The position numbers and the translations under genes are program-made. From Agromyces allii (lineage in GTDB: Bacteria > Actinomycetota > Actinomycetes > Actinomycetales > Microbacteriaceae), in the NCBI RefSeq assembly GCF_009749385.1, contig NZ_WBIN01000011.1, positions 124,001-188,000 on the forward strand: a stretch of 64,000 nucleotides of DNA, read 5' to 3'. Below, piece after piece: positions 32,737 through 40,891 of the stretch. Position 1 is the stretch's first letter, and every line of letters begins with the position of its first letter. The notes under the pieces were generated by a model, which worked only from the letters and a program-made list of their open reading frames with translations, had not been told where the DNA came from and searched no databases.

Positions 32737-35265
32737 TCAGCTTTCGATTCGTTCGGTGGTTCGGGCTGCGGTGGTTGGGCTTCGCTTCAGCATGCGCCGA
32801 AGTCCGCGAACCGGATGCCACGCCGCGATGTCGACGATGCCGGCCGCGACCTCGTGCGACAGGCCGCCCGACGACGACATGGTCATGCTCCGCAGCGACA
32901 TGAACGGCATCATCCGCATCACGAAGTGCGAACTCTTCAGCCGGGCATCGCGTTCGAGCGACTCGGGCATCGCCATCGCCGACCGGTAGCCGCGGCTCAC
33001 CGCGCCGACCACGACCGCGTGCATGATGGCGCCCATGACCGAGCGCTTCGCGTCGACCAATCGCGTCTCGAGGCTCAGCCGCCGCGAACGATCGGGGGTC
33101 GGCACGGGCGATCCGAGCAGCTCGGGGAAGCTCGCCGGAATCGTGGCCGGAGGCATCGCGTAGTCGGCATCGACCGCCGCCGAGTAAGGCGAACGCGAGT
33201 CCTGCCCGGTCGTCACCACGAGCGGTGCCGCGAGTCGGGCCTCGGCTGCGGATGCCGCGAGCACCACCTCGTACGTTCCGTTCTCGAGCACCCAGCCATG
33301 CTGCGCGACGTCCCAGTAGGCGAGGTCGGCGAGGTCGAACGAGAGCGCGATCCGCGTGGACTCACCGGCCGCGAGTCGCACCTTGGTGAACGCGCGCAAC
33401 TCCTTCTCGGCCTTGAACACGGCGCCGTCGTTGTTGCGCACGTAGAGCTGCACGACCTCGGCGCCGTCGCGCTCCCCCGTGTTCGCGATGGTCGCGGCGG
33501 CCTCGACCCGGTCGTCGCTCACGCGAACGTCGAGGTCGCGGTAGGCGAACGACGTGTACGAGAGCCCGTGGCCGAACGGGAAGCGAACCGCGGTGCCGGC
33601 CCGGTCGTGGAAGCGGTAGCCGACGTAGATCGATTCGGCGTACTGCGAGATGCGCTCACGATCGAAGTCGGCGCACGAGCTCGACTCGGCGTGGGTTCGG
33701 GTCCAGGTCTCGGCGAGCTTGCCCGACGGGTTCGCCTCGCCGAACAGCAGCGCGGCCGTCGCCTCGCCGCCGTACATGCCCGGCAGCGAGAGGTTGAGCA
33801 CGGCCGCGAGTTCGTCGACGAACGGCAGTTCGACGGGCGCCCCCGCGAAGAGCACGAGCACGACGCGCGCGCCGGTGTCGAGGACCTGGCGCAACAGTGC
33901 CGTCTGGTGCTCGCCGAGTCGCATGTGCTCGCGGTCGAAGCCCTCACTCTCCTCGAGGTCGTCGAGACCGCCGAAGAACAGCACGGTGCCCGCCGACCGG
34001 GCGAGCGCCACCGCCTCGTGTTCGAGCGCGGCATCAGCGGTCTTCGACAGGCTGCGATACCCCCGGGCGTACGCGTACTCGATGCCGCGGCGGTCGAAGG
34101 CGTCCTTCGGGGCGATCACCTCGGGCGGGCTGATCAGCGAGGAGCCCGCGCCCTGGAAGCGCATCTTCTCGAACATCTCGCCCACGACCGCGAGCGAACC
34201 CGCGACGGCCGCGGCGTTCATCGGCAGCGTGCCGTCATTGGCGAGCAGCACGGCACCCTCGGTCGCGATCTCGCGCGCGAGATCGGCGTGCGCGGCGGGG
34301 TCGCTCAGTGGCGCGGAACGGTTCCCCGCAGCCGCGCCCGCCACCCTCGCGGCTCCCGTCGTGCGCTCGACGAGCCGCAGCATCCGCCGCACCGCCTCAT
34401 CGAGCGTCTCGGGCGCGATGCGTCCGTCGCGCACGCCGGCGAGCAGCTGCTCCCGGTTGTACCGGACCTCGCCCGGCATGTCGAGCTCGCACCCGGCGTT
34501 CAGGCTCGCGATGCGGTCGTGGGTGGCACCCCAGTCGGTCATCACGACCCCGTCGAACCCCCACTCCTCGCGGAGGATGCCGGTGAGCAGCATCCGATTG
34601 TCGGAGCAGAAGGTGCCGTTGATCGCGTTGTAGGCACACATGACCGTCGCCGGCTTCGCCTCGTTCACGATGCGCTCGAACGCACGCAGGTAGATCTCGC
34701 GGAACGCCCGCTCGTCCACGAGGCTGTCGCCGACGAAGCGGAAGTTCTCGTTCTGGTTCGCGGCGAAGTGCTTGACGGATGCCGCGACGCCCTCGCCCTG
34801 CACGCCCTGCACGAAGGCACTCCCGAACGCCCCCGAGACGAGCGGGTCTTCGGAGGAGTACTCGAAGTTGCGCCCGCACAGCGGGTTGCGCTTGATGTTC
34901 ACGCCGGGGGCGAGGAGCACGTGCACGTCGTGGTCGACGCTCTCGCGGGCGATCGCCTGGCCCATACGCCGGGCCAGTTCGGGGTTCCACGTGTTCGCCA
35001 CCGTGACCGACGTCGGAAAGGCCGTCGTCGGCTCGTTGTCGGCCAGCCCGAAGGCGCCCGCCGCATCGCGCACCTTGCGGAGCCCGTGCGGGCCGTCGGT
35101 GACGTACAGCCGCGGGATGCCGAGCCGCTCGATGCCGTTCGTGTTCCACGAGTCGACGCCCTCGAGCAGCAGCACCTTCTCGTCGAGGCTGAGCTGCGCG
35201 ATCAGGTCGTCGATGGTGGCGGACGACTCGGTCGGCGATGCGGTGTGCGGTGCGGTGGTGCCCAT
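32737..35265 (-). CDS. Beta-glucosidase-type glycoside hydrolase, GH3 family
   Basis: 842 aa. GH3 N-domain with VTDGPHGLRKV, KHFAANQNE and the nucleophile Asp~244 in VMTDWGA; GH3 C-domain (LFFGGLDD region); Fn3-like domain beginning after FPFGHGLSYT. About 110 residues follow the Fn3 domain, rich in Met/Arg (MRMMPFMSLRSM), with no recognised fold; this tail is unusual. No signal peptide. It likely removes beta-linked glucose exposed by the rhamnosidase. Second gene of the operon, after the MFS gene. Confidence 0.88.
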   Translation of the reverse strand: MGTTAPHTASPTESSATIDDLIAQLSLDEKVLLLEGVDSWNTNGIERLGIPRLYVTDGPHGLRKVRDAAGAFGLADNEPTTAFPTSVTVANTWNPELARRMGQAIARESVDHDVHVLLAPGVNIKRNPLCGRNFEYSSEDPLVSGAFGSAFVQGVQGEGVAASVKHFAANQNENFRFVGDSLVDERAFREIYLRAFERIVNEAKPATVMCAYNAINGTFCSDNRMLLTGILREEWGFDGVVMTDWGATHDRIASLNAGCELDMPGEVRYNREQLLAGVRDGRIAPETLDEAVRRMLRLVERTTGAARVAGAAAGNRSAPLSDPAAHADLAREIATEGAVLLANDGTLPMNAAAVAGSLAVVGEMFEKMRFQGAGSSLISPPEVIAPKDAFDRRGIEYAYARGYRSLSKTADAALEHEAVALARSAGTVLFFGGLDDLEESEGFDREHMRLGEHQTALLRQVLDTGARVVLVLFAGAPVELPFVDELAAVLNLSLPGMYGGEATAALLFGEANPSGKLAETWTRTHAESSSCADFDRERISQYAESIYVGYRFHDRAGTAVRFPFGHGLSYTSFAYRDLDVRVSDDRVEAAATIANTGERDGAEVVQLYVRNNDGAVFKAEKELRAFTKVRLAAGESTRIALSFDLADLAYWDVAQHGWVLENGTYEVVLAASAAEARLAAPLVVTTGQDSRSPYSAAVDADYAMPPATIPASFPELLGSPVPTPDRSRRLSLETRLVDAKRSVMGAIMHAVVVGAVSRGYRSAMAMPESLERDARLKSSHFVMRMMPFMSLRSMTMSSSGGLSHEVAAGIVDIAAWHPVRGLRRMLKRSPTTAARTTERIES

Positions 35266-35311
35266 GGAGTGCCTTCAGCTTGCGGTCGGGGTTGCCTCGG
35301 AGTGCCGGTGC

Positions 35312-36592
35312 TCAGCGCACCGAGCGGATGCGGAGGATCACGAGCCCACCAGCGAGCACGAGGGCCGCCGCGATGAGGTAGAGCAGCGAGTAGTTCTTCT
35401 CGCCTCCGGTCACGCCGATGAGCAGCACGGCGGGCGCCACGAGCGGTGCGACCGATTGGGGAATCGAGGTGGCGAACCCGGTGATGCCCATGAAGCGGCC
35501 CGCATCCGTGGCCTTCTCGGGGAGCACATCGAGCAACAGCGCCTGGTCGACGGCCGAGAACAGGCCGATGCCGACGGAGACGATGAGCGAGCCGGCGATA
35601 AGCGCGGTGACGTCGGCGGACAGTGCCATGAGGAGCATGCCCGCAGCCATGATCACGCCGCCGGCGAGCACGAACACCTTGCGCCGGCGGAAGCGGTCGG
35701 AGAGGAAGCCGCCGCCGAGAGCCCCTACCGTCACCGCGAGCACTCCGGCGCCGCCGAGCGCGGCGATGATGCCGGCGACCTCGGCCAGCGAGATGTCGAG
35801 CCGAGCCGAGAAGAAGAAGGCCGTGAACGTGGTGTTGAGCGTGAGACCGAAGTAGAAGAGGAATCGTCCGAGCCAGTTCCACGAGAAGTCGGGGTACAGC
35901 TTGGGGTTGTAGAGGTACTTGCGCAGCACACCGCCGAGCGTGATGGTGTCCTTGACCATGCCGCGGCTGTCGTCTTCGTGCACGAGCGTCACGAACAGCG
36001 TGACGAGCACGACGCCCACGATGCCGGGGATGAGGAACAACAGGAGCGCATTGCCGGTGACGCCGAACGTCAGGATGACCCCGAAGACGGGCGCCACCTG
36101 GGTCGCGAACCCGGTGAGGCCCGCGACCTTGCCGCGCTGCGCTTCGGGGAGCCGGTCGGCCGTGGAGATCTGCAGGTTGCTGAGCACCGTGCCCCAGCCC
36201 CACTGGGCGAGCACCCAGCCGAGGCCGAGCACGAACAGGGTGGGCGCGAGCGCCATGACGACGAGCGAGACCACGCCGACGGCCATGCCGCCGATCATGA
36301 ACGGGCGACGACGACCGAGCGCGGTTCGCGTGCGGTCGCTCCAGATGCCCATGAAGGGCGAGGTGAGCATCACGAAGAGGGCGCCGGCGCCGGTGATGTA
36401 GCCGAGCGTCTCCTCGTGTCCCGGGGCGAGCTCGTTCACCCGGATCGAGAGCGAGATGGCGAGCGGGGTGATGAAGGCCATGAAGACGCCGAACTGCGCC
36501 AGGACCATGAACCAGATGTATCTGGCGTTCACCTTGGGCAGGTCGGTCACCGCATCTGGTTCATCGACGGTCGTGGTCTCGTTCGTGGTCAT
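35312..36592 (-). CDS. MFS transporter for a glycoside or oligosaccharide
   Basis: 426 aa with 12 predicted membrane helices. The second loop has SDRTRTALGRRRPFMIGG, the pattern of glycoside/cation (GPH-like) and SLC45-like sugar porters, repeated weakly as LSDRFRRRKVFVLAGG. First gene of a run of three cytoplasmic glycosidases, so it probably brings in the intact glycoside. Its start is 88 bp from the LacI operator at 36680. TGGAGT lies ~7 nt before the ATG. Confidence 0.85.
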   Translation of the reverse strand: MTTNETTTVDEPDAVTDLPKVNARYIWFMVLAQFGVFMAFITPLAISLSIRVNELAPGHEETLGYITGAGALFVMLTSPFMGIWSDRTRTALGRRRPFMIGGMAVGVVSLVVMALAPTLFVLGLGWVLAQWGWGTVLSNLQISTADRLPEAQRGKVAGLTGFATQVAPVFGVILTFGVTGNALLLFLIPGIVGVVLVTLFVTLVHEDDSRGMVKDTITLGGVLRKYLYNPKLYPDFSWNWLGRFLFYFGLTLNTTFTAFFFSARLDISLAEVAGIIAALGGAGVLAVTVGALGGGFLSDRFRRRKVFVLAGGVIMAAGMLLMALSADVTALIAGSLIVSVGIGLFSAVDQALLLDVLPEKATDAGRFMGITGFATSIPQSVAPLVAPAVLLIGVTGGEKNYSLLYLIAAALVLAGGLVILRIRSVR

Positions 36593-36679
36593 GCGGACTC
36601 CATTGTCATGAGTGATGCGTGGGGGTGGGGCATCCGCTCGGGCTCGCCTGGTCGGCTCGGCTGGTTCGGCCTGCGATCA

Positions 36680-36736
36680 CTAGCGCGTGCTAGCGGATGA
36701 CGGCGATGCTACATTAGGGTGGCTAGCGCGCGCAAG
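36680..36736. promoter_or_regulatory. LacI operators and promoter in the divergent region
   Basis: Site 1 at 36680-36693 is CTAGC-GCGT-GCTAG. Site 2 at 36723-36736 matches it at 12 of 14 bases (CTAGCGCGCGCAAG). Between them TACATT (36710-36715) is a candidate -10 for lacI, so site 1 falls near its -35 and site 2 at the transcript start. Confidence 0.65.
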
Positions 36737-36760
36737 TGCACGAAATCGAAGGAGATGCGG

Positions 36761-37759
36761 ATGCCGCAGACGACGAAGACTCGCCGAGTCACCGCCGCCG
36801 ACATCGCACGTTCGCTCGGCATCTCGCGCGCGACGGTGGGGTTCGTGCTGAACGACACCCCGGGCCAGACGATCTCGCCCGCGACCCGCACCCGCGTGCT
36901 CGACGAAGCGGCCCGGCTCGGCTACCGCCCGCACATCGCCGCGCGCGCGCTCGCGAGCGGGCGCACGCGCATCGTGATGCTCGTGCTGCCCGACTGGCCG
37001 CTCGACTTCAACCTGCGCCGCAACATCGAAGAGGCCTCGCTCGCCCTCGATGAGGCCGGGTACGCGCTCATCACCTACACGCCCCACCCCACCGGTCGCG
37101 CCCGACCACTCTGGGAGACCCTGCAGGCCGACGTCGTGATGGCGATGACCACCTGGGCCCCCGGGCAGGTCGAGTCGCTTCGCGCCGCGGGCGTCACCCG
37201 CATCTTCCCCGACCCCGAGGCGCCACCCGCTGCCGAGTGGCACGAAGAGGGGCCGGTCCTGCAGGTGCAGCACCTCGTCGATCTCGGCCACCGCAGCATC
37301 GCGTTCGCCGGATCGGCCGACCCCCGCATCGCCGACCTCGTCACGATGCGGCGAGCGCTCGCGAACTCCGCCGCAGGCGACCTGGGGCTCGACCAACTGC
37401 CCACGGCCGATCTCGACCTGACGGATGCCTCCGCCGGCGCCGCCATCGCCGACTGGCGCGCCGCCGGCGTCACGGGCATCGTCGCCTACAACGACGACGT
37501 GGCCGCGGCCCTCACCGGCGCCGCCCTCCGGCTGGGCCTCACGGTTCCCGGCGACCTCTCGATCATCGGCCACGACGACACCCCGCTCGCATCGACCTTC
37601 GAACCGCGCCTCACCACGATCCGCGTCGACACCGTCGGCCTCGGCCGGTTCTTCGCCGAACTCGCCCTGAGCTCCGTCGAAGACCGGCCCGAACCGACCG
37701 CCGGGCCGGAGCTTCGCGTCGCCCTGATCGAGCGGACCTCCACAGCCCCCATCGGCTGA
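36761..37759 (+). CDS. LacI-family regulator of the glycoside operon
   Basis: 332 aa. HTH at ~10-35 (VTAADIARSLGISRATVGFVLND) with hinge helix RPHIAARALASG, then a periplasmic-binding-like sensor domain with VQHLVDLGHRSIAFAG, GIVAYNDDVAAALTGAALRLGL and GHDDTPLASTFEPRLTTIR split across strands. ATG at 36761 was chosen because AAGGAG (36749-36754) is 6 nt upstream; upstream in-frame starts overlap operator site 2. It is divergent from the MFS-glycosidase operon, its likely target, and probably autoregulated. Confidence 0.9.
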   Translation: MPQTTKTRRVTAADIARSLGISRATVGFVLNDTPGQTISPATRTRVLDEAARLGYRPHIAARALASGRTRIVMLVLPDWPLDFNLRRNIEEASLALDEAGYALITYTPHPTGRARPLWETLQADVVMAMTTWAPGQVESLRAAGVTRIFPDPEAPPAAEWHEEGPVLQVQHLVDLGHRSIAFAGSADPRIADLVTMRRALANSAAGDLGLDQLPTADLDLTDASAGAAIADWRAAGVTGIVAYNDDVAAALTGAALRLGLTVPGDLSIIGHDDTPLASTFEPRLTTIRVDTVGLGRFFAELALSSVEDRPEPTAGPELRVALIERTSTAPIG

Positions 37760-37842
37760 GTCCCGTCACGCCTCACGCGCGTCGCGCATCCGCGACGCGC
37801 GTTGCCGCTCGCATCCCCGGGCAGCGTCATCCGCGCATAGAA

Positions 37843-37871
37843 TTGTGCACAACTGAATTGCGTGCAATACT
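37843..37871. promoter_or_regulatory. Operator palindromes of the OhrR-like regulator
   Basis: TTGTGCACAA (37843-37852) and ATTGC-GT-GCAAT (37857-37868) are adjacent inverted repeats. AATACT (37866-37871), a weak -10, ends 6 nt before the ATG at 37878. Confidence 0.55.
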
Positions 37872-37877
37872 CTTGGG

Positions 37878-38381
37878 ATGGCCGTGACCGACGAAATGGT
37901 GTGCTTCTCCCTCTACGCCGCCTCCCGCGCCACGACGCAGGCGTACCGCGCTCTGCTCGAGCCGTGGGGCCTGACGTACCCGCAGTACCTCGTGCTCGTC
38001 ACGCTCTGGCGCGAGGGCGAGCAGACCGTCTCTTCGCTCGGCGAGCACCTGCAGCTCGACTCGGGCACGCTGTCGCCACTGCTGCGGCGCATGGAGGTCT
38101 CCGGGCTCGTGCGCCGAGAGCGACGGGCCACCGACGAACGCATCGTGAACGTCGTCATCGGCTCGCGCGGCACGGAACTGCGAGCCGAACTCGAGCACAT
38201 CCCGGCGCAGATCGCCGCCGGAACCGGGCTCGGCACCACCGAAGCCGCAGCGTCGCTCATCCGCACCCTGCAGCAACTCACCGCCACGATGCAGGCCGCC
38301 ACCGAGGCGGCCGCTGGCGCGACCGGCGCTCCGACCGGCGCTGCGGCGGGCACTGCGGGCGCACCCACGCGCGACCGCTGA
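37878..38381 (+). CDS. OhrR-like MarR-family regulator
   Basis: 167 aa. The N-terminus MVCFSLYAASR places a cysteine at residue 9 in the position used for peroxide sensing by 1-Cys OhrR proteins. Winged helix: PQYLVLVTLWREGEQTVSSLGEHL, then SGTLSPLLRRMEVSGLVRRER. An Ala/Gly/Thr-rich tail follows ~residue 140. No ohr gene adjoins; instead a quinone-oxidoreductase-type gene follows 53 bp downstream, the probable target. An electrophile or quinone sensor is an alternative role. Confidence 0.83.
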   Translation: MAVTDEMVCFSLYAASRATTQAYRALLEPWGLTYPQYLVLVTLWREGEQTVSSLGEHLQLDSGTLSPLLRRMEVSGLVRRERRATDERIVNVVIGSRGTELRAELEHIPAQIAAGTGLGTTEAAASLIRTLQQLTATMQAATEAAAGATGAPTGAAAGTAGAPTRDR

Positions 38382-38434
38382 CCTCGCCGACACGTTCGTG
38401 TCGGCATCCGAAGACCAACGAACGGAGCCGCCTC

Positions 38435-39412
38435 ATGCGCGCACTCATGCACTCCACCTTCGACGCCCCCGAGACCGTCCTCGCGGTGCAGGACGTTCCG
38501 CTACCCGAGCCCGGGCCGAACCAGGTTCGCGTGCGTACGCTGCTCTCGCCGATCCACAACCACGACCTGTGGACCGTGCGCGGCACCTACGGGTTCAAGC
38601 CCGAACTCCCCGCACGCGCCGGCACCGAGGCCGTCGGCGTCGTCGATGCGCTCGGCGCCGACGTCACCAACCTGCAGGTCGGTCAGCGCGTCGCCACGGG
38701 CGGCACGTTCGGCGTCTGGTCCGAGTACTTCGTGGCCGGCGCCGCCGGACTCATCCCGGTGCCCGACGCCCTCTCCGACGAGGCGGCCGCCCAGCTCGTG
38801 TCGATGCCGTTCAGCGCGCTCAGCCTGCTCCACTCCCTCGACCTGAAGGAGGGCGACTGGCTCGTGCAGAACGCCGCCAACGGCGCGGTCAGCCGCATGG
38901 TCGCCCAGATCGGCGCCGCGCGCGGCTTCAACGTCGTCGGGCTCGTGCGGCGCGCCGAGGGCGTCGCCGAACTGCGCGAGCAGGGCATCGTGAACATCGT
39001 CGCGACCGACTCCCCCGACTGGCGCGAGCAGGTCGCCGCCATCACCGGTGGCGCGCCGATCATCGCCGGTGTCGACTCCGTCGGCGGCACCTCGGCGGGC
39101 GACGTGCTGTCGCTGCTCGCCGCGAACGGCACGCTCGTCGTGTTCGGCGCCATGGAGTCGCCCACGATGAAGATCGCCTCGGGCGACATCATCTTCAAGC
39201 AGGTCACCATCAAGGGATTCTGGGGCAGCACGGTCAGCCGCGAGATGGATGCCGAAACGCGCACCGCGCTCTTCGGCCAGCTCATGGGCCACGTGCTCTC
39301 GGGCGAACTCACCCTGCCGGTCGCCGGCATCTTCTCGCTCGAGGACATCGCGGGTGCCTTCGAGGCGAGCACGACCGCCGGCCGCGTGGGCAAGGTGCTG
39401 CTGCGCCCGTAG
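38435..39412 (+). CDS. Zinc-independent MDR-family NADPH quinone/enoyl reductase
   Basis: 325 aa medium-chain dehydrogenase/reductase. A GroES-like domain comes first (VRVRTLLSPIHNHDLWTVRG, AGTEAVGVVDALG). The nucleotide-binding domain is VQNAANGAVSRMVAQIGAARGF, where the usual GGVG turn is altered. No zinc ligands are seen, as in quinone reductases and trans-2-enoyl reductases. CGGAG lies ~9 nt before the ATG. It follows an OhrR-like regulator, suggesting detoxification of electrophiles. Confidence 0.83.
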   Translation: MRALMHSTFDAPETVLAVQDVPLPEPGPNQVRVRTLLSPIHNHDLWTVRGTYGFKPELPARAGTEAVGVVDALGADVTNLQVGQRVATGGTFGVWSEYFVAGAAGLIPVPDALSDEAAAQLVSMPFSALSLLHSLDLKEGDWLVQNAANGAVSRMVAQIGAARGFNVVGLVRRAEGVAELREQGIVNIVATDSPDWREQVAAITGGAPIIAGVDSVGGTSAGDVLSLLAANGTLVVFGAMESPTMKIASGDIIFKQVTIKGFWGSTVSREMDAETRTALFGQLMGHVLSGELTLPVAGIFSLEDIAGAFEASTTAGRVGKVLLRP

Positions 39413-39431
39413 GTGCTCCGCGCCGCATTCA

Positions 39432-39478
39432 CACGAACGCGACCTCGACCGAATCCCTCGGGCGAGGTCGCGTTCGTG
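39432..39478. terminator. Bidirectional hairpin between convergent genes
   Basis: A 16-bp perfect stem (39432-39447 with 39463-39478) with a 15-nt loop lies between the MDR gene and the convergent marR gene. Confidence 0.7.
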
Positions 39479-39521
39479 CAGTTCAGAGGCGGCGGATGCT
39501 TCGGGGCACTCGGCTGGTCGA

Positions 39522-40064
39522 TTACGCGGCCGCGTCGGGTGTCGTCTTCGCATCGGATGCCGCGGCCTCGCTCAGGCCCGCATGGCACTGCGTCGCCGAC
39601 ATGCGCCCCTCTGGGTCGAGCCGGGCAAGGATGCTCGCGCTGATCGCCGCGAGCTGGGCGAGTTCGTCGGGTGCGAGGGCATCGAGCACGTTCGAGCGCA
39701 CCGTCGCCACGTGACCCGGAGCCGCCTTCTCGAGCACGGCGCTGCCTGCAGCCGTGAGGCGCGCGTTCGTCGCGCGCTTGTCTTGGGGGCACGGGAAGCG
39801 CTCGAGCAGGCCCTTCTGCTCGAGGCGCCGGGCGACGTGCGAGAGCCGAGGGAGCGTGGCGTTGGTCTGCGAGGCGAGCCGGGTCATGCGGCTGGTCTGC
39901 TCGGGCGAGGCCGCGAGCACCGAGAGCACGAGGTACTCGAAGTGGGTGAGCTCGACGTCGCGCAGCAGCTGCGCGTCGAGCATGGTCGGCAGCAGTTCGC
40001 TCACGGCGACGAGCCTGGCCCATGCCGTGGCTTCGGCCGGAGAGAAGGGCTGGGTCGAGGTCAT
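39522..40064 (-). CDS. MarR-family transcriptional regulator
   Basis: 180 aa. Winged helix: DVELTHFEYLVLSVLAASPEQTSRM, then TNATLPRLSHVARRLEQKGLLERF (recognition helix) and PCPQDKRATNARLT (wing). A Cys in the wing and one near residue 160 could be redox-active, but this is speculative. Leaderless start: TAGAAT ends 6 nt before the ATG. Its promoter carries a 24-bp perfect palindrome shared with the divergent NADP oxidoreductase gene, which it probably represses. Confidence 0.86.
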   Translation of the reverse strand: MTSTQPFSPAEATAWARLVAVSELLPTMLDAQLLRDVELTHFEYLVLSVLAASPEQTSRMTRLASQTNATLPRLSHVARRLEQKGLLERFPCPQDKRATNARLTAAGSAVLEKAAPGHVATVRSNVLDALAPDELAQLAAISASILARLDPEGRMSATQCHAGLSEAAASDAKTTPDAAA

Positions 40065-40070
40065 GGATCG

Positions 40071-40138
40071 ATTCTAGCGCATTGGTTGTCATGACAACCA
40101 ATGTCGTGCTACGGTTTAGTTGTTCCAACAAGTAAACC
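40071..40138. promoter_or_regulatory. Divergent promoter with two MarR palindromes
   Basis: 40080-40103 is a perfect 24-bp palindrome (half CATTGGTTGTCA). 40113-40138 is a second inverted repeat: GGTTTA and TTGTT answered by AACAA and TAAACC. The minus-strand -10 TAGAAT (40071-40076) of marR abuts the first palindrome, so binding there would cover its -10/-35 region. Confidence 0.8.
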
Positions 40139-40166
40139 GCCGAATCGGCATCACGAGGAGAACCAC

Positions 40167-40736
40167 ATGACCACGGTCAGCATCATCGGAAACGGCAACA
40201 TGGGCACCGCGATCGGCGGCCTGCTGGCCGACGGCGGCACGACCGTCGAGTACGTCGACCGCGCCACCACCGACATCACGGGCGACATCGTCGTGCTGGC
40301 CGTGCCGCACCCCGCTCTCGCGCAGATCGTGGCCGAGCGCGCCGACCAGCTCGCCGGCAAGGTCGTCGTCGACATCACGAACCCCCTCGACTTCTCGACC
40401 TTCGACGGCCTCGTCGTCGACGCCGACGGCTCGGCCGCGGCAGACCTCGCCGCCGCGCTCCCCCAGTCGCGCGTGCTCAAGGCCTTCAACACGAACTTCG
40501 CGAGCACCCTCGCGTCGAAGACCATCGGCGAGGCTGCGACCACCGTGCTCATCGCGGGCGACGACGCCGACGCCAAGGCGCTGCTCGCCTCGGTCGTCAG
40601 CGCCGGCGGCGTCAAGGCCGTCGACGCGGGTTCGCTCAAGCGCGCCCGCGAGCTCGAGTCGCTCGGGTTCCTCCAGCTCACCCTCGCCGTGCAGGAGAAG
40701 ATCTCCTGGACCGGCGGGTTCCCGCTCGCCGCATAG
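40167..40736 (+). CDS. F420H2:NADP oxidoreductase-like (NAD(P)-binding) protein
   Basis: 189 aa. Rossmann domain at the N-terminus (VSIIGNGNMGTAIGGLLADGG) and the core of the F420-dependent NADP reductase family: LAVPHPALAQIV, VVVDITNPLDF, KAFNTNFASTLA and KAVDAGSLKRARELESLGFLQL in pieces. It may reduce NADP with F420H2 or act on another small substrate. GAGGAG 6 nt before ATG 40167 sets the start. Divergent from marR; ends at a strong hairpin. Confidence 0.83.
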   Translation: MTTVSIIGNGNMGTAIGGLLADGGTTVEYVDRATTDITGDIVVLAVPHPALAQIVAERADQLAGKVVVDITNPLDFSTFDGLVVDADGSAAADLAAALPQSRVLKAFNTNFASTLASKTIGEAATTVLIAGDDADAKALLASVVSAGGVKAVDAGSLKRARELESLGFLQLTLAVQEKISWTGGFPLAA

Positions 40737-40763
40737 TCGACGGCCGACCGGACGAACCACCCG

Positions 40764-40797
40764 AACGGGCGGGGCTGCAGATGCGGCCCCGCCCGTT
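40764..40797 (+). terminator. Terminator hairpin after the NADP oxidoreductase gene
   Basis: AACGGGCGGGGC (40764-40775) pairs perfectly with 40786-40797 across a 10-nt loop; the stem ends in TT and is followed by TCG. Confidence 0.75.
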
Positions 40798-40878
40798 TCG
40801 TCGTGTCGCCGCCCATGACGCACGACGCCGCGCCTGACGAATCCTCATCGAATCCGCCACCGGAGGCCCGCCGAGCGC

Positions 40879-40884
40879 TAGCCT
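40879..40884 (+). promoter_or_regulatory. Leaderless -10 of the AI-2E-type transporter
   Basis: TAGCCT ends 7 nt before the ATG at 40892. There is no ribosome site. Confidence 0.5.
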
Positions 40885-40891
40885 GACCTCG

